Positions 11,240 through 22,611 of a stretch of DNA of 64,000 nucleotides are shown here, in pieces. The first letter of the stretch is position 1. The number at the start of each line of letters is the position of its first letter. The notes under the pieces were generated by a model that saw only the letters and a list, made by a program, of their open reading frames with translations, was not told where the DNA came from and did not search any database. This stretch comes from Pinguiococcus pyrenoidosus (Eukaryota > Sar > Pinguiophyceae > Pinguiochrysidales > Pinguiochrysidaceae). The position numbers were made by a program, and so were the translations under genes. Location: assembly GCA_019677205.1 (NCBI GenBank), contig JAAMXY010001019.1, positions 17,735 through 81,734 on the forward strand, written 5' to 3'.

Positions 11240-11538
11240 CTCGAAGGCGCAGAGGGGGAAAAGGCGCGAGAGCCATCCACACAAAGCTCTGCTTTGTTTT
11301 TTGAAATAATTTCAAATTATAATATTTTATGATATACTATAAAAGTTAACAACTTTGTTCCCCTGCTTTATTGAGTGACATTATCCAAAAACTAATTTAT
11401 ACGAACGACCTGAGGTCCTTTTTGGTTTTGGTTTTGTTTTTTTGGCCCTCTTTTTGGAAGAACTCGTTTGTGAAGCGTCTTGTCGCCGTAAAGAAGACTT
11501 ACAGCGGCGCAGCGGCCGCCCAGACAGACGGAAGCAAG
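11240..11538. promoter_or_regulatory. Divergent promoter region with AT-rich island
   Basis: The gap between the helicase start (minus strand) and the YIPF start (plus strand). An island at about 11293-11400 is strongly AT-rich in an otherwise GC-rich window. It contains TATAAAA on the plus strand at 11338-11344. I infer a shared bidirectional promoter; no transcription start data. Confidence 0.45.
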
Positions 11539-12915
11539 ATGATGGACCCACAAGGTTCGTATCTTGCGGAGAAAGGGGCGGAAGAGTCTTCAGTCGCGGC
11601 GCGAACACATGTCAGGGGGGGCTGAAAAAGACTTCGAAGACCCCATCTGCGCTTTCTTGGAAGCGTTGCGCGCGCACGGAGCTTAGAGATGCCTCGTTCT
11701 GCACGCGTTGCTGCAGCAGTGCTGTGGAGACCAGAGGAACGAGAGATGTTCCTGTGTTGGGGATGAGTAGAATTGCCCAAAGCAGCGGTACCTAATCGTC
11801 GTCATTGCCTGTCGTTCTGCGCAGCAAACGCGCACGCAGAGGATTACCAAGGCAAGTTACGGCTTTGGCAGTGTCTCGACTTGTAGTCTAGGGACTAAAC
11901 TTGGCAGCTCTGACGGCAGACAAGCTCTTGAGCGACCAACAAGGGCAGCAGGAGGCGGGTATTTGCTCCTGCCTCTCCGTGAAGTACTACCAGCCGGTGA
12001 GGGAGAAGCTGCCGCTCCTGTTCGAACGCGCCAAAACGCGCGAGAGGAAAGGCAACGCGCTGATAAGCTTCTGTGTGAAATGGATTGCAACAGCTTTTTG
12101 ATGTGGACACGTCCGAGGTCGGGAATCGGATGTTCATCTCGATGATGCCGCACAAGGTACGCGCTGCGCTCTGGCCGGGACAGGGAAACTGCTGGTGCCG
12201 CTGTGCTCGTTCCCTCCCTCTCAACCTCTCTACAAAAAAACAGGCAACTGGCTTCCTCAACGTCATCGCGAACAATCCTGATGCTTATGGTCCATTTTGG
12301 GTACGCGTTCCCACAAGCTCTCGGATCGAGGGAGTAAGTCGACGCTGACGCCTTGTGGACGTGCTGCAGATCTCGACGACGCTGCTGTTTACCATTGCGG
12401 TGATGGCGAATCTGATGAGTTGGGCCAAGTCAAATGACACGTGGGAGTACGATTTCGAGATGGTGGTGACTTGCATGAGCGTGGTGTATGGCTTCACGTT
12501 CCTCGCACCGTTGGCGCTGTGGTTCACGTTGCGGTACCTGCTCGTGAGCATCAAGTTCATCGTCGTGCTCTGCGCGTACGGCTACTCGCTGACGCCCTTT
12601 CTGCCGGCGACGCTTCTCAGCGTCGTCACCTTGACGAGCGCGGGGTCCACGGGGTGGGTCACCTGGCTGCTCATGATGCTTGCGGGCGCGTTTTCCACCA
12701 TCTTCCTCCTGCGGGTTTTCGGAGGCCTGGTGATCGGCAGCCTTCCCAAGCAAGCCGTAGCTATTCTGGCCTGTGTGGGGTAAGGGCGGGCGTGTATTCG
12801 CTGGAAGAACGATGTGTCTCATGTCTAACGTAACGTCGCGTCGCGTCGCGTCGCCTCGCTCAGGGTGGTACAGGTCGGCTTCGCCGTGTGCATCAAGATG
12901 GTGTTCTTCATGTAG
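11539..12915 (+). CDS. YIPF1/2-like Yip1-domain Golgi membrane protein
   Basis: Seven exons: 11539..11554, 11825..11851, 11908..11996, 12094..12156, 12244..12300, 12370..12779, 12864..12915; about 237 aa. All joins keep phase. The joined protein reads through SVKYYQPLFDVDTSEV and NNPDAYGPFWISTTLLF, close to the conserved YYQ-FFDVDT and PDLYGPFW segments of YIPF1/YIPF2, followed by five hydrophobic membrane segments. Yip1-family proteins act in ER-Golgi vesicle traffic with Rab GTPases (family knowledge). The first two exons are tiny (16 and 27 nt); the ATG at 11539 gives MMDPQ and splices in phase. The second intron starts with GC (gcaagt) rather than GT and has a ctaaac branch site, an apparent GC-AG intron. 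The last intron carries a CGTCG repeat. Confidence 0.87.
12834..12857. repeat. CGTCG tandem repeat in last YIPF intron
   Basis: About four to five copies of a 5-bp unit (cgtcg) just upstream of the acceptor of the final intron. Confidence 0.7.
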
Positions 12916-13168
12916 AACCTTCGGCGGTGAGTTGTAGTGAAGCTTCAATACAGAGAGAACACCCCCGCCTTTTTCCAAGGATGGGAACGGCGAAGGCCGG
13001 CGCGCCGAAGCGGGACGTCGGACTCACGTTATACTGAGCATATCCTTGACTTCGCGTCCCCGCCCCGCTTTCCCAACGTGTCTCCGATGTCGTCCCTGCT
13101 GCCTTCGACGCGACCTGCAGCCAGAGCGCTTCGTTTTGGCACAGCTCGCACGCCATGCCTCCATCAGT

Positions 13169-14041
13169 CTAGAAGACGACGTCGTCGTCTTGCTCATACT
13201 CGCCCAGCATGTTGCCTTGCTCTTGGTCGTTTTGCGGGGGCGCATGAGCTTCGGCCTTCTCCTTCTCTTCCTCCGCCTTGGCGGCCTCTTCCTTCTTGCT
13301 CTGCAGCTTCTTCAGCCGCGTGAACTCTTCGCGCTCCAGCTCGTCCAGTTCTCGAGTGATGTACGACAGCGTATCCTCGATGCGAGGGATGGTGACGTTC
13401 TCCAATGCGTTGACGCGACGGTTTGTGATCTTCAAGGCCTCGTCCAGCGTCGCGAAGGACGTCTGCATGGAGGCCAGGTTCACCATCTTCTGCATGAACT
13501 CCTTGAACTTTTCCCTGCTCTGCTGCACCTGCCGCCCGCCGCCACCCAGGCCAATGTTCTCCAGGCCTCCGCCGCCCTCGGTGGCGTTGTAGATATTGAA
13601 CACCGGAAGCCGAACGCCGGCCACATTGTCCTCCCGCGTGTTGATCCGCACCGACGCCACGCAGTTGCCCTCCAAAACCGCCGTCTTGAAGTTCCCCGCC
13701 GCGTACTGCGCTTGCGTGAGACTGAAGAAGGCCTCCGAGCTCTCCTCGGCCATGTTGGCCTTCAGCTCCGCGATGCGCTTGGCCATGTCGCGGAAGCGCA
13801 CCTTTCGAACGCCGGTGAGCGCCGCCACAGCTCCGCATCTCTGAGCCTCGCGTACCTTCAGTGCGTCCGACTTCTTCTTCAGCAACTTAAACCCCTTATT
13901 TGCAGCCGTCTTCTTGGACTAGAAGGCGCATTCCGCAGTCAAATACCGGCGCGAAGAACAGAAGAAGCGAAGCGCCGCCGCGGAACCCACCTTGTACGTC
14001 TGCATCGCCATGCGCGTTGGCGCCACTTGTTGGTCCCCCAT
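13169..14041 (-). CDS. V-type H+-ATPase subunit D (central stalk)
   Basis: Exons (minus) 14041..13991 and 13918..13169; about 266 aa; one 72-nt intron. The first exon encodes [17 protein letters not shown], matching the conserved start of eukaryotic subunit D; the second continues [20 protein letters not shown]. The following helix-rich sequence with ALEGN-like and NIYNATEGG segments, and the conserved [20 protein letters not shown] near the C-terminal coiled coil, identify the rotor stalk subunit of the V1 sector. It couples ATP hydrolysis to proton pumping into vacuole/endomembranes (family knowledge). The tail is acidic and ends DDDVVF. Convergent with the YIPF gene (254 nt apart), divergent from the TPR-TMEM33 gene. 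Confidence 0.95.
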
Positions 14042-14512
14042 GTCTCTACGAGCTCGCCTCCTAAGCCCAACCAAGCTTGGCTTTCGAGACGCACTGGACC
14101 CACCGACTCCCGCGTCGGCGTTGCGAGCGCGACGGAGAGAGAGATACGAGAGCGCCAGTGCCGAATACCGGTATTTCCGCACAGGTTTTGGCATTCTGCT
14201 TGTCAGAGGTATCCGTCTGTCCCGATCTCCATCTCGCTTCTGCGCGTTTCCTCCCCCAAGTCCGAAATCCGGAACCCGAAATCCGGAAGCCAGAATCGCT
14301 GCATCTCCGTATGAAATCGAAACCCAGGCATACAGTAAGTACTGTAAGTCTGAAGTATGTGGAGGCACTGCTGTGTGGCATGGGGCACTATCCGGCCCCT
14401 CACTATTAGGCTTGGGACGCCCGAACTCGAAATCGAAAGATCTCGACGCGTCTCTCTCTCAGACCCCTCGTCCGCCCTGCGCCTCTGGGCTTGTCGAGCC
14501 CTACGTTTCGCG
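14042..14512. other. Divergent intergenic region, V-ATPase D / TPR-TMEM33
   Basis: 471 bases between two divergent starts, likely holding both promoters. A direct repeat of CCGAAATCCGGAA occurs twice near 14262-14293. No AT-rich island or gene seen. Confidence 0.45.
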
Positions 14513-15759
14513 ATGGACTCGGTCGCCAAGGACCGCGGCGACGCCGCCTTTAAGGCGCGGGACTTCTCCGGGGCCATCCGCCACTACACCGACGCCATTT
14601 CTCAGGATTCCTCGCAGGCGAAGCTCTTCAGCAACCGCAGCGCCGCCTACTTGGCCGTGCGGGACTACATCAAGGCGCTGGACGACGCGGAGAGGGCCAT
14701 CGAGCTAGATGGGAGCTTCGCCAAGGCGCATGGCCGCAAGGTGCAGTGGCACCGGTCTGATGCCTCCCGCGGATGTGGCGGTCTAATCCGGGATTCCGGC
14801 AGGGAGACGCCCTCCTGCAGCTGCAGCGGCCCAGCGACGCTCTGGACGCCTTTCGAGAGGCCTTGCGTCTGGACCCGGGCAACGCCAACTACCGCACCAA
14901 GCGAGATGCGGCGCAGCAGCGCCAGAGAGAGGATCAGATGGCGTCGTGGTCGTCGTTCTCGAGCTTCTGCATGTCGCGGAGAGAGGCTGTGCTGCAGTTC
15001 GCGGTGCGTCTGTTCATCGTGTACAAGGCGATTATGTTCCTGCTGCCCTTCTCCGGCCGAGCGGCGTCCGCGATGGCGTACCGGAGCATGCTCTTCGCCG
15101 TGGCGGGGAATCTTCTGCTGGTCCTGAAGAACGAGGTCGGCTTGCCGCAGTTCAACACCGCGTATCTGCAGCGCTTCATGACCAACATTGCGGCCCAGTA
15201 CCTCTTCTTCGTGCTCATCATGTACACGTCGAGGCGGCCCTACAGCTTCGCCCTGGGCGTTCTCCTTCCCGCCGAAATCGCGCACATCTTCTGGTTTGGG
15301 TCGCAGCTCCTCCGACGCGCAAGTCCGTCCGTGCTGCGCCTGGTGCAGGGGCAGGTGGACAAGGTGCTCCCGCTCGTGCTGAAGTACCATTCCAGTATTC
15401 CCGAGGCCGTGGTGCACTACAGCACGCTGGCCGAGGTCGTGCTGGGCATCATCATCCTCGTGGAGGTGCTCACACCGAATCGCAACTTCGTCGTCATCAT
15501 GTTCTACTGGCAGTACCTGCAGTTCCGGTACATGATCGACCAGAGCGGCGGTGTCCAGAGGGCCTTCGGCTTGGTGGACGCCAAGCTCCTCTCGATTGTG
15601 AATCACCAGCGCTGTCCCGGCTTCGTCCGAAGTGCCTACATGTTCATTCGCAGCACGATGGCCAAGGCAGCGGAGAGGCCGCAGCCGGGCCAGGCGCCAC
15701 AGCCGGGAGGCCTCGGGAGCATGGCATCATCCATTGCATCGCGGTGCACCATTTCCTAG
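14513..15759 (+). CDS. TPR domain fused to TMEM33/Pom33-like membrane domain
   Basis: Exons 14513..14740 and 14803..15759 (62-nt intron with a ctaat branch site); about 394 aa. Residues 1-115 form three TPR helices pairs typical of Hsp70/Hsp90 co-chaperones: DRGDAAFKARDFSGAIRHYT, LFSNRSAAYLAVRDYIKALD, and GDALLQLQRPSDALDAFREA. The remaining part has about four to five hydrophobic segments (LFIVYKAIMFLLPF, YLFFVLIMYTSRRPY, VVLGIIILVEVL) and ends with a soluble tail whose FYWQYLQFRYMID and GFVRSAYMFIRS resemble the C-terminus of TMEM33/Pom33, an ER/nuclear-pore membrane protein family. I infer an ER membrane protein that recruits a cytosolic chaperone. The TPR assignment is firm, TMEM33 likely. 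The splice join K|GDALLQL restores the TPR exactly. Confidence 0.85.
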
Positions 15760-16135
15760 GTGCGGACCGGCTCCAAGAGAAAGGGGAGCGCAGCGGGCGT
15801 GTGGATTTGAGCCTGGAAAGTCTCTGGGTGGGACCCTTCTTGAAACACGTCTCGGGTCGAAATGAGGCATGCTTTGGGAGAAGCGCAAGATCTTCCGTCC
15901 TTTTTCCTTCATTTTCTTGTTGGGGGCGGAAGGGGAAGGGGAGAGGGCGAGGGGCAGAAGACCGCGCAGGCACAATGTACAACATTACATAGCGTACGAA
16001 TCAGGAAGCCTGCCCTCTCCAACGCGAGAACGACACAACTGCAGCTGCCACACCGATGAATTTTCTGTTTCACATGACCTACGGGGAAGTACACTTTGGT
16101 ATCCCTAAACTTCAATCCGCGGTGGACAAGAGACT
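15760..16135. other. Convergent intergenic region
   Basis: 376 bases between converging stops; no gene or clear repeat. Presumed 3'UTRs. Confidence 0.5.
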
Positions 16136-17663
16136 CTACTGCTGCGCCATGCCTCGGGGAGAGACGCGACGGCCCCGGCCGCGGCCCAGCAGCGCCTTCG
16201 TTCCCGGGTTCGCGTAGGAAGAGGTGAACTTCTGCAGGTGCTTGCTGCGGGCCTCGTTGTGAGCCTTCGCCTCTGCAAGGAGAAAACGCGCGAGGCAGAA
16301 GCGTGAGGGACTGCGTGAAGGCGCAAAGCTGAGCAACGACCCAACAAGCGGGTGAGCAACTTACCTTCGCGCTTTCTGCGGATCTTCTCGCGCTCCTCGG
16401 GCGGGAGCCGAGCTTCCTCGGCCTCTCTCTCCGCGTCCTCGAGCTGCTTCTTCCGGCGCATGTCCTCGAAGTACGCAGCGTTGCGCGCCGCGAGCTGCTC
16501 CCTCTGCCTCGCGTCCATGGAGCGCGTGTGGGCGTGCGTTCCCGGAGAGCGCGCGTGGCTCTCGGGGTAGGGAGCATCCTCCTCAGGCGCCGCGCCGAAG
16601 TTGCCCTGCGACACTGGCGGGACGGGGCCCGTGGACGCGGCCCTGTTCGCGCGGTGTCCCGGGGAGGCCGGCGGCGTGGCCGGGATGAGGCTGTTCAGCG
16701 CCTGACGACGGTCGAGGTCCTTGCTCTGCTGCCTCGCGATGGGGGGCGGCGGAGGCGGAGTACGCCCAGGTCGTGACGAGAAGTTGCTGGCCTGCCTCTG
16801 GATCGGAGGAGGATTGCCCGGGGGCGGCCCAGCCGGCCGGCGGAACGGAGGCGGCTGCGTCTTGGGCTTCTCCGCGATGGCGTCCGTCGGGGGCTGATCG
16901 GCGCCCGTCGGTCCGGCGGCCCGCTGCACGCCGTTCGCGCCACCGCTCCCCGCTCCGCTGTCGCCTCCGCTTCCCCCTCCGCCTCCACTGCTGCCATTCG
17001 CCGACGGCAAGTTTGATGGGGGCGGAGGCAGCGACGACGAGCCCGCTCCATTCCCGGCTCCTCCAAGGCCCGCGAGTCCCTGCTGATTGCATCGAAGCGG
17101 CTTTAGCGCGGCTTTCGTTTCTCCATCTCATCCGCCGAGCCACAGCTGGTTGGGCCAGCCCACATCTCCAGCCAACGAGAGGAGAGGAGAAAGGAACAAG
17201 CAAAAAGAGCAGCAGCGACGCACCCCGTTGGCGCTGCCTGCGCCGGAAGCGGCTCCAAAGGAGCGCTCGAAGTAGTAGGTGCGGAGGAGGATCTGCTGCG
17301 GGTTGGGCTCGTCCGGGTCCGCCGGCCGGAGCAGCGACTGGCTCATGGTCGGCACCCAGCCGTGCCTGCGCAGGTTGGCCAGCACGCCCAGAAAGTTGCG
17401 CTCGCGGATCTCCTCGGCCAGGTAGGCCTCCATGCTCTTCTCCCACGAGAAGGCCTCCGCGTGCGGGCCGTCCAGGATGTCGCTCATCTGAATGCGGCCC
17501 GCGCACTCGCTGTCCAGGATGATGAGCACGGAGCTGCGGCTGGACGTGAGGTAGCTCGTTTGGCTGTAGGGCGCGCGAGATCAGTGGGGCGGCGGCGGCG
17601 GGGAGGCGAAGACACTCCAACGCACCTGATCTTTAGCACGGCATAATCCGCGGACGACGCCAT
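16136..17663 (-). CDS. Unrecognised protein with Pro/Gly-rich centre and charged helical C-terminus
   Basis: Exons (minus) 17663..17626, 17563..17224, 17079..16365, 16272..16136; about 409 aa. The acceptor of the third exon is uncertain by one codon (17079 or 17082). The N-terminal 125 residues look folded (SVLIILDSECAGRIQMSDIL, EIRERNFLGVLANLRRHGW, ILLRTYYFERSFG), the centre is low-complexity Gly/Pro/Ser (runs of PPPPPP), and a charged helix follows (ARNAAYFEDMRRKKQLEDAE, EEREKIRRKREEAKAHNEAR), ending in an RGRGRR basic patch. I do not recognise the family. A phosphatase-like or GTPase function is not supported. Splice phases 2, 0 and 1 are all consistent, and codon usage resembles neighbours, so the gene itself is well supported. 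Confidence 0.78.
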
Positions 17664-18837
17664 GGCGCCTGCGGCGGCGTCCGGGCGCTCTTCCACTCCT
17701 CAGCGGTCCTCCAAGACGCCCGAGATGCGAAGCGAAGCGCTGCGTCCGACAGCCGCGGCGTTGACCCCTCCGGCTTAAACGCCGGGCGGAGGCGACCACG
17801 GTGCACATTTGAGATTATCGGGACTTCGAAGTCAAGTTCAGGGAAAGTTTTTTCTTACACGCATCGCTCGGAACACTCGGACTCGTGATCGAGCAGCTAA
17901 GGGACAGGCGCGTTACCGCGGGTGAAACAACGAGTTCCCGGTTCTGCTGCCAGCTACGCGCGACGCCATTGGCTGGATGCGGCTGCTGAATGTCCGAAGA
18001 AGACGGAGACTGACGGAATCTGTGCAACGCTTCCACAAGAGCGGAGAATCGGAACAGGCGTTGCGCTGGCGTTGGACAGCGGCGTCAACGAGGGAGTACC
18101 AACGGGTACCAATAGTAGGAGGCCTTCGAGACGCGCGCCACTGCCCTCCCGAGGGAACGGCATCGGTTGCTTGGCGCGTTGAGCATTCCGCACAGCAGAA
18201 GCGTTTGGGAAAAGCGCGGACGCCGGAACGCGGGAAAGCGGGAAAGCGGGAAAGCCGGTGAGTCACTCTGCAATGGCTTCCGCCTGTGTGTGACGTGCCG
18301 ACACCGCTGTGCAGCCGTTGATTCCCGACGCATGCGTCGATGCTTCAACGGATGCAGCAGTGCATCGTCCTCTGCTGTGCGTCTCCTCAACGCTGCAATG
18401 AGGCAGTGTCACGGGCAAGAGGTGCATGCAAGACAGCAAGACTGCAAGACTGCACGACCACATAGCAACGCAATGATGGCTGCCTGGACGACGCATACAT
18501 GATTCATCCCAGAACGTTGCTACCACAGGCAACCTCCTTTGCTTTGCTCCGGGGCCGGGATGTCGGAGCCAGCCAAGCAAGAGCAAGATCCTCGCTTCCT
18601 TGGTTCCACAGCGTCACGTGGGCGACACGTGGGCGGTGCTGAAAGAAAAAGGTCAGAAGGTCGACACAAGGTCGTGTCGCGAGAATCACGTGGAAAACTC
18701 GAAAGGCGGCATCCAATTTTCGTCCGACGCTGGGTTTTCGCTTGCGCCCCTGCGGACGGAAGCAAATCTTCCGAAAACCCCGCGACAGATACGACGACGC
18801 GCCACATCTCCGCCGCTGTCAGCGCGTCTCTCGCAAG
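17664..18837. other. Long divergent intergenic region
   Basis: 1174 bases between divergent starts. Short reading frames on both strands have no recognisable content. A GGGAAAGC triplication sits at about 18231-18255 and short imperfect repeats (caagactgca) near 18430-18460. Presumed promoter space for both flanking genes. Confidence 0.45.
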
Positions 18838-19954
18838 ATGCACAACGCCGTCTTCGCCGAGCTGCGCGAAACCCGGCAAGAGGTGGACTCGCAGGTAAAG
18901 CGCCGTCTGCACGGCCTTTCTTCCGCGCGGACGGCCTTTTTTCACCCTCCGTCCGGACCTCTTCCAACGTTGTATAGCCGCGCGAGAACCCGAGCAATGC
19001 GCCCTTGGACGCCAGATACAGCGAGCCCTTTACCATAGCTGCCAAGTTCAAGGCCTGGCAAGCCCAGAGTGGTCAGGCGGAGCCTGCGGTGCTGCAGCTG
19101 CGCCAGACTCGCGACGCCATTGGCACTGGCACCTGGACCGGCGGCGTGGTGCTGGCCAGACTGCTGGAGAGCCTTTGTATAGAGGGAGCTGAGGCGGAAA
19201 TTCCCCTCTCGAGGGGACTTAGGAAGGCCTCGGTGGTGGAGTTGGGCAGTGGCACTGGCGTGGGAGGCCTGGCGGCCGCGTTGTTTTGCGATTTCCAAGA
19301 CGTTACGCTGACGGATCTCCCAGGTGCGCCGTTGCTTTGGGTCCTGAGTACCAAAACGTGTTGCAACATCAGGTCTTTGGCCCTGCCAATCTGAAGGAAT
19401 GTGTGATGTACTTAGGACCTGTGCTGGAGAACCTACAGCTCAACATTGACACCAATGTGCAGCAGTTCCGAGAGCGAGGGGCCTGGCAGGGTGCGGAGGT
19501 GAGAGCGACGGAGCTGGACTGGAGGGAGCCTGGTACGTTGCTGCCTGCGCTTTTCATGGGAGGAGACGGCAAGGCTCCTGTCTCGCCGCTGATGGACTTC
19601 TCTGCGATCGCTCTTCTGCTAGCGAGCTTCCCGCCCTGCTCCCTTGTCTTGGGAGCCGACTTGGTGTACGAGCAGGACTCCGTGGATCCGCTCTATCAGG
19701 TCATGGAGGCGTTTCTCCTGCGGCCGGCGGCCGCAGGCGCCGATCCGGCCTCCTTCCTCTTCGTCAATAGCACCTGTGGTAGACCAGGGTACAGGATGTT
19801 CAAGGAGCGCCTGGCAGAGGATGATAGATTCACGATGAGGCACATTCCAGCGGAGAGAGTCGCCGAGCTTGCCGCGCCGGCCTTTACGGACGATGTTGAC
19901 GTGCTCTTCATCCAGCGCAGCCAGCTCGAAGGCGGTCGTGAAGAAGCTCCCTAG
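18838..19954 (+). CDS. METTL21-like protein-lysine methyltransferase (methyltransferase 16 family)
   Basis: Exons 18838..18894, 18978..19323, 19416..19954; about 313 aa. Rossmann-fold SAM site: VVELGSGTGVGGLAAALF with the acidic loop VTLTDLPG, then PVLENLQLNI after the third-exon join (DLP|G|PVLENL, phase 1). The downstream LVLGADLVYEQDSVDPLYQV is the family's catalytic D-x-x-Y region. This family (METTL21, EEF1AKMT, VCPKMT) trimethylates single lysines on chaperones or translation factors (family knowledge); the substrate cannot be told. The W-TGGVVLARLL segment before motif I is also typical. ATG at 18838 is the first in frame. The stop is only 84 nt from the stop of the converging membrane-protein gene. 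Confidence 0.9.
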
Positions 19955-20038
19955 TCCGCTGAGTATGGATACGGGGGTAGCAAGCAGACTAAGCCGCACA
20001 CCGAATTTGATGCATGCATGTATCCTGGGTGTTTTGTT

Positions 20039-20667
20039 TTACGTCGCGATGTCGTAGCAGGATCTCCCCTCTTGCTGTGCTTCTTCACACCAGGAGCCGT
20101 CGTCCTCACGTCCCATCCAGCGAAATTGGAATGACACGTCTGCCGCCCAGTGGTAGTGGTCCAGCGAGATCACGAACAGGACCACGGCGGTCATGATCAG
20201 CACGAGGTCGCCGCGACCCAGTGTCTTGACGGCGTGCTGGATTAGACCCAAGGGGCTCCGGCGCGTTATCTTGTAGGTGACGAAGGCGATCAAGGAGAAA
20301 CCCAAGACCTCGCAGACGAGGTCGATGGCCATGATGACGATGGCCGTGCGGAACCTCTGGCGAGTCACGCTGTCCTGCACGAAGAACATGTTCTTGTTCA
20401 TGAAGTACATGGCCGCGTAGACCAGCATGACGCCCAGCGTGATGAAGAACTCGATGGCCTCGCGGATCACCAGCACGATCATCATCAAGCTCTTCCGCCG
20501 TGGATTCTTCAGCAGTATCACCAAGAGGAAATCCTGCGCATCCAAGATTCAACGCCCGTTGTGAGAGCAACGAAGCAGCATGTGTCTGGTCTTCAGTTTG
20601 AGCGAGGGAGAAGAAGAAGCAGGAGGAGGAGGGGAGGGGGAAGATGGGGAGAGGCACCACCGCAGAG

Positions 20668-20743
<76 letters not shown>

Positions 20744-21889
20744 TACATACAGAGATACACGCGAAAACTCCCTAAAATCATGTTCTACCTTCACATTCAT
20801 GAGGAGGTCCATTACTGGCGCGACCACGATGGTGGTCACGAGGTCCAGAGACGCGAAGCGCGTGGCCACGTACAGCTCGTAGCCGGTGTCCACGAGCAGG
20901 ATCGAACCGAGGCGGAACGCCAGGTCCTGGTCGACGTGCATCCAATGCAGCAGCTCCACCACTACGAAGCGGACGCCAGCCAGACCCAGCATGACAGCAA
21001 ACTGCTGGAGGCCTTTGGTAATGTACAGGAGAGGCGATACGACAGTCAGGACGCCGAAGAACGGGGCCAGCACCATCACGGTCTTGGTGGCGCTCTCCAG
21101 GTACTTGGGCACGACAAGGTTCTTGCCGAAGAAGCGGTAGAGCACGACTGGCGATACGCAGAGCGGGAAGTTGGTGTACGCCAGGACCCATGGCACCTAG
21201 GACAACGTGGATGACGATACCGGCGGCCACGACGCGATGCCAAGGGCTGTTACCGGGAACGTCCAAGCATGAGCCATGAAAATGAAGGCCCCCCAGGAGA
21301 GCGCCGCCAAGGCCACGCCAAGCAGCAGCAGCGACGCGTGAAGTCTCCTGGCGGCTCGACGCGTGGTCGGCGACTTCTCCAGCTAGAGGCGCAGACGCCT
21401 CATCAAGAGGGAGAAAGCTTCAAGCACTCGCAAACGTCGTACCTGGCCTAGGCCCAGTAGCCAGCCAGTGGACACTGCGGCGCCGCAGAAGTTGAACAGC
21501 TGCTTGAGAGGATACACCAGATAGATGTAGCGCCAAGCCTCGTGGACGCCGTAGAACGGTCTACCGACTGGGATACTGATGAGGGCGGACGCGATTACGA
21601 ACGGCGCCAGAAACACGGCGGACACATCGGCAAGGCCACGCAAGACTACGACCAGGCTAGTCGACTCTTCGCTGGGCGTCGGTAGATCGAACTGGTGCCA
21701 ACCGAGAATGAGGACATGCCAAAACGACATGGAGCACTGCTTCTCTCAAAGACGTACCAAGAGTAACTGAGGATTGGCGAGACTCTCTCTGATGCGCGCG
21801 GAGGCTCGAGAGCTGAACGTGCGATCATCATCCAGCTCTACTAGGCGCGCTGGCAGGATCTTCAGGCGCTGGCCTGAGCTGATCGTCAT
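20039..21889 (-). CDS. Polytopic membrane protein of unknown family
   Basis: Exons (minus) 21889..21758, 21691..21443, 21382..21254, 21196..20789, 20533..20039; about 470 aa. All four introns are phase 0 (66, 60, 57 and 255 nt). Hydrophobic segments occur at about eight places, e.g. VSAVFLAPFVIASALISI, LLLLGVALAALSWGAFIF, FFGVLTVVSPLLYI, AIEFFITLGVMLVYAAMYF, AIVIMAIDLVCEVLGFSLIA and LIMTAVVLFVISL. The first 44 residues are hydrophilic, and the C-terminus is short and acidic with two Cys. No transporter or channel signature is recognised. The first exon and its start (ATG at 21889) are inferred from an in-phase donor gtacgt and the lack of a better upstream ATG. The last intron contains a long dinucleotide repeat. 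Confidence 0.77.
20670..20751. repeat. (CA)35 microsatellite with CATA tail
   Basis: 35 CA units (20670-20739) followed by a short (CATA)n stretch. It lies in the 255-nt last intron of the minus-strand membrane-protein gene, where the RNA reads (UAUG)n then (UG)35, starting about 37 nt after the donor. Confidence 0.97.
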
Positions 21890-22611
21890 GATGCTGCCCC
21901 CTTTCGGCGTCCGGCGGCAATGGAATCGTCAGCGACGTCTCGTGCATGCAGCTGGAGACTTGTTCTTGCTGAGGAGTGCAGTAGGATGCAAAGAGATGGG
22001 GGCTCAAGCGAGGACTACGACGTCGTAAGAGCGGCAGAGAAAAGAGAAGGCGGAATGAAGGACTCCGTGGAAAACGGACGCAGATACCACGTTTTCCTTT
22101 GATTTCGTGGCTCCTCTATGGAGGTGCTGTCCGTACTTGTATGATATGCAACTTGACGACACACCAGGGAGTGCGTATGATGGACGATGGGATGTGAATC
22201 TCGGAACCAACGAACCAACCACGCTAGGCTCTACCGGGACGAAGGCCGGGATGAAGACCAGGGCTGAAAGCCGAGAGAGAGAGAAAGAGAGAGAGAGATC
22301 CAGCAGCTGGCATCCGCTTTTTCCGTGGGAGGCCTCTTCGATGCGAAGCCGGCGAAGAGAGCCCGTTGTCGAATCCCAAACCCTTGCTTACAAAGGCCTT
22401 CTTCCTTCTTCGTTTTAGCGCCAAGCCAGGAGCTTCTAGCCAGTAATTGGCGTACCGAATGGTCAAAGTAGGAAGCCTCGCGCTGCCTTCCCGATTGTGA
22501 AGGAATGTTCCTACTTCTGCATGAAAGCGGACGCGACGACGGTTGATACAGAGAAGGTGCAGGGACTGAACTGAGGGAGCCTCGGCATAAGCTTACTTGA
22601 TGGTGTCTCTC
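21890..22611. other. Intergenic region between two minus-strand genes
   Basis: 722 bases, no supportable gene. A GA-rich run (about 22269-22299) is the only notable structure. It should contain the promoter of the membrane-protein gene and the 3'UTR of the phosphatase gene. Confidence 0.45.

Noticed and set aside
20561-20882. Open frames with long Thr-His or Cys-Val runs
   Set aside because: They are translations of the (CA)35 microsatellite inside an intron.
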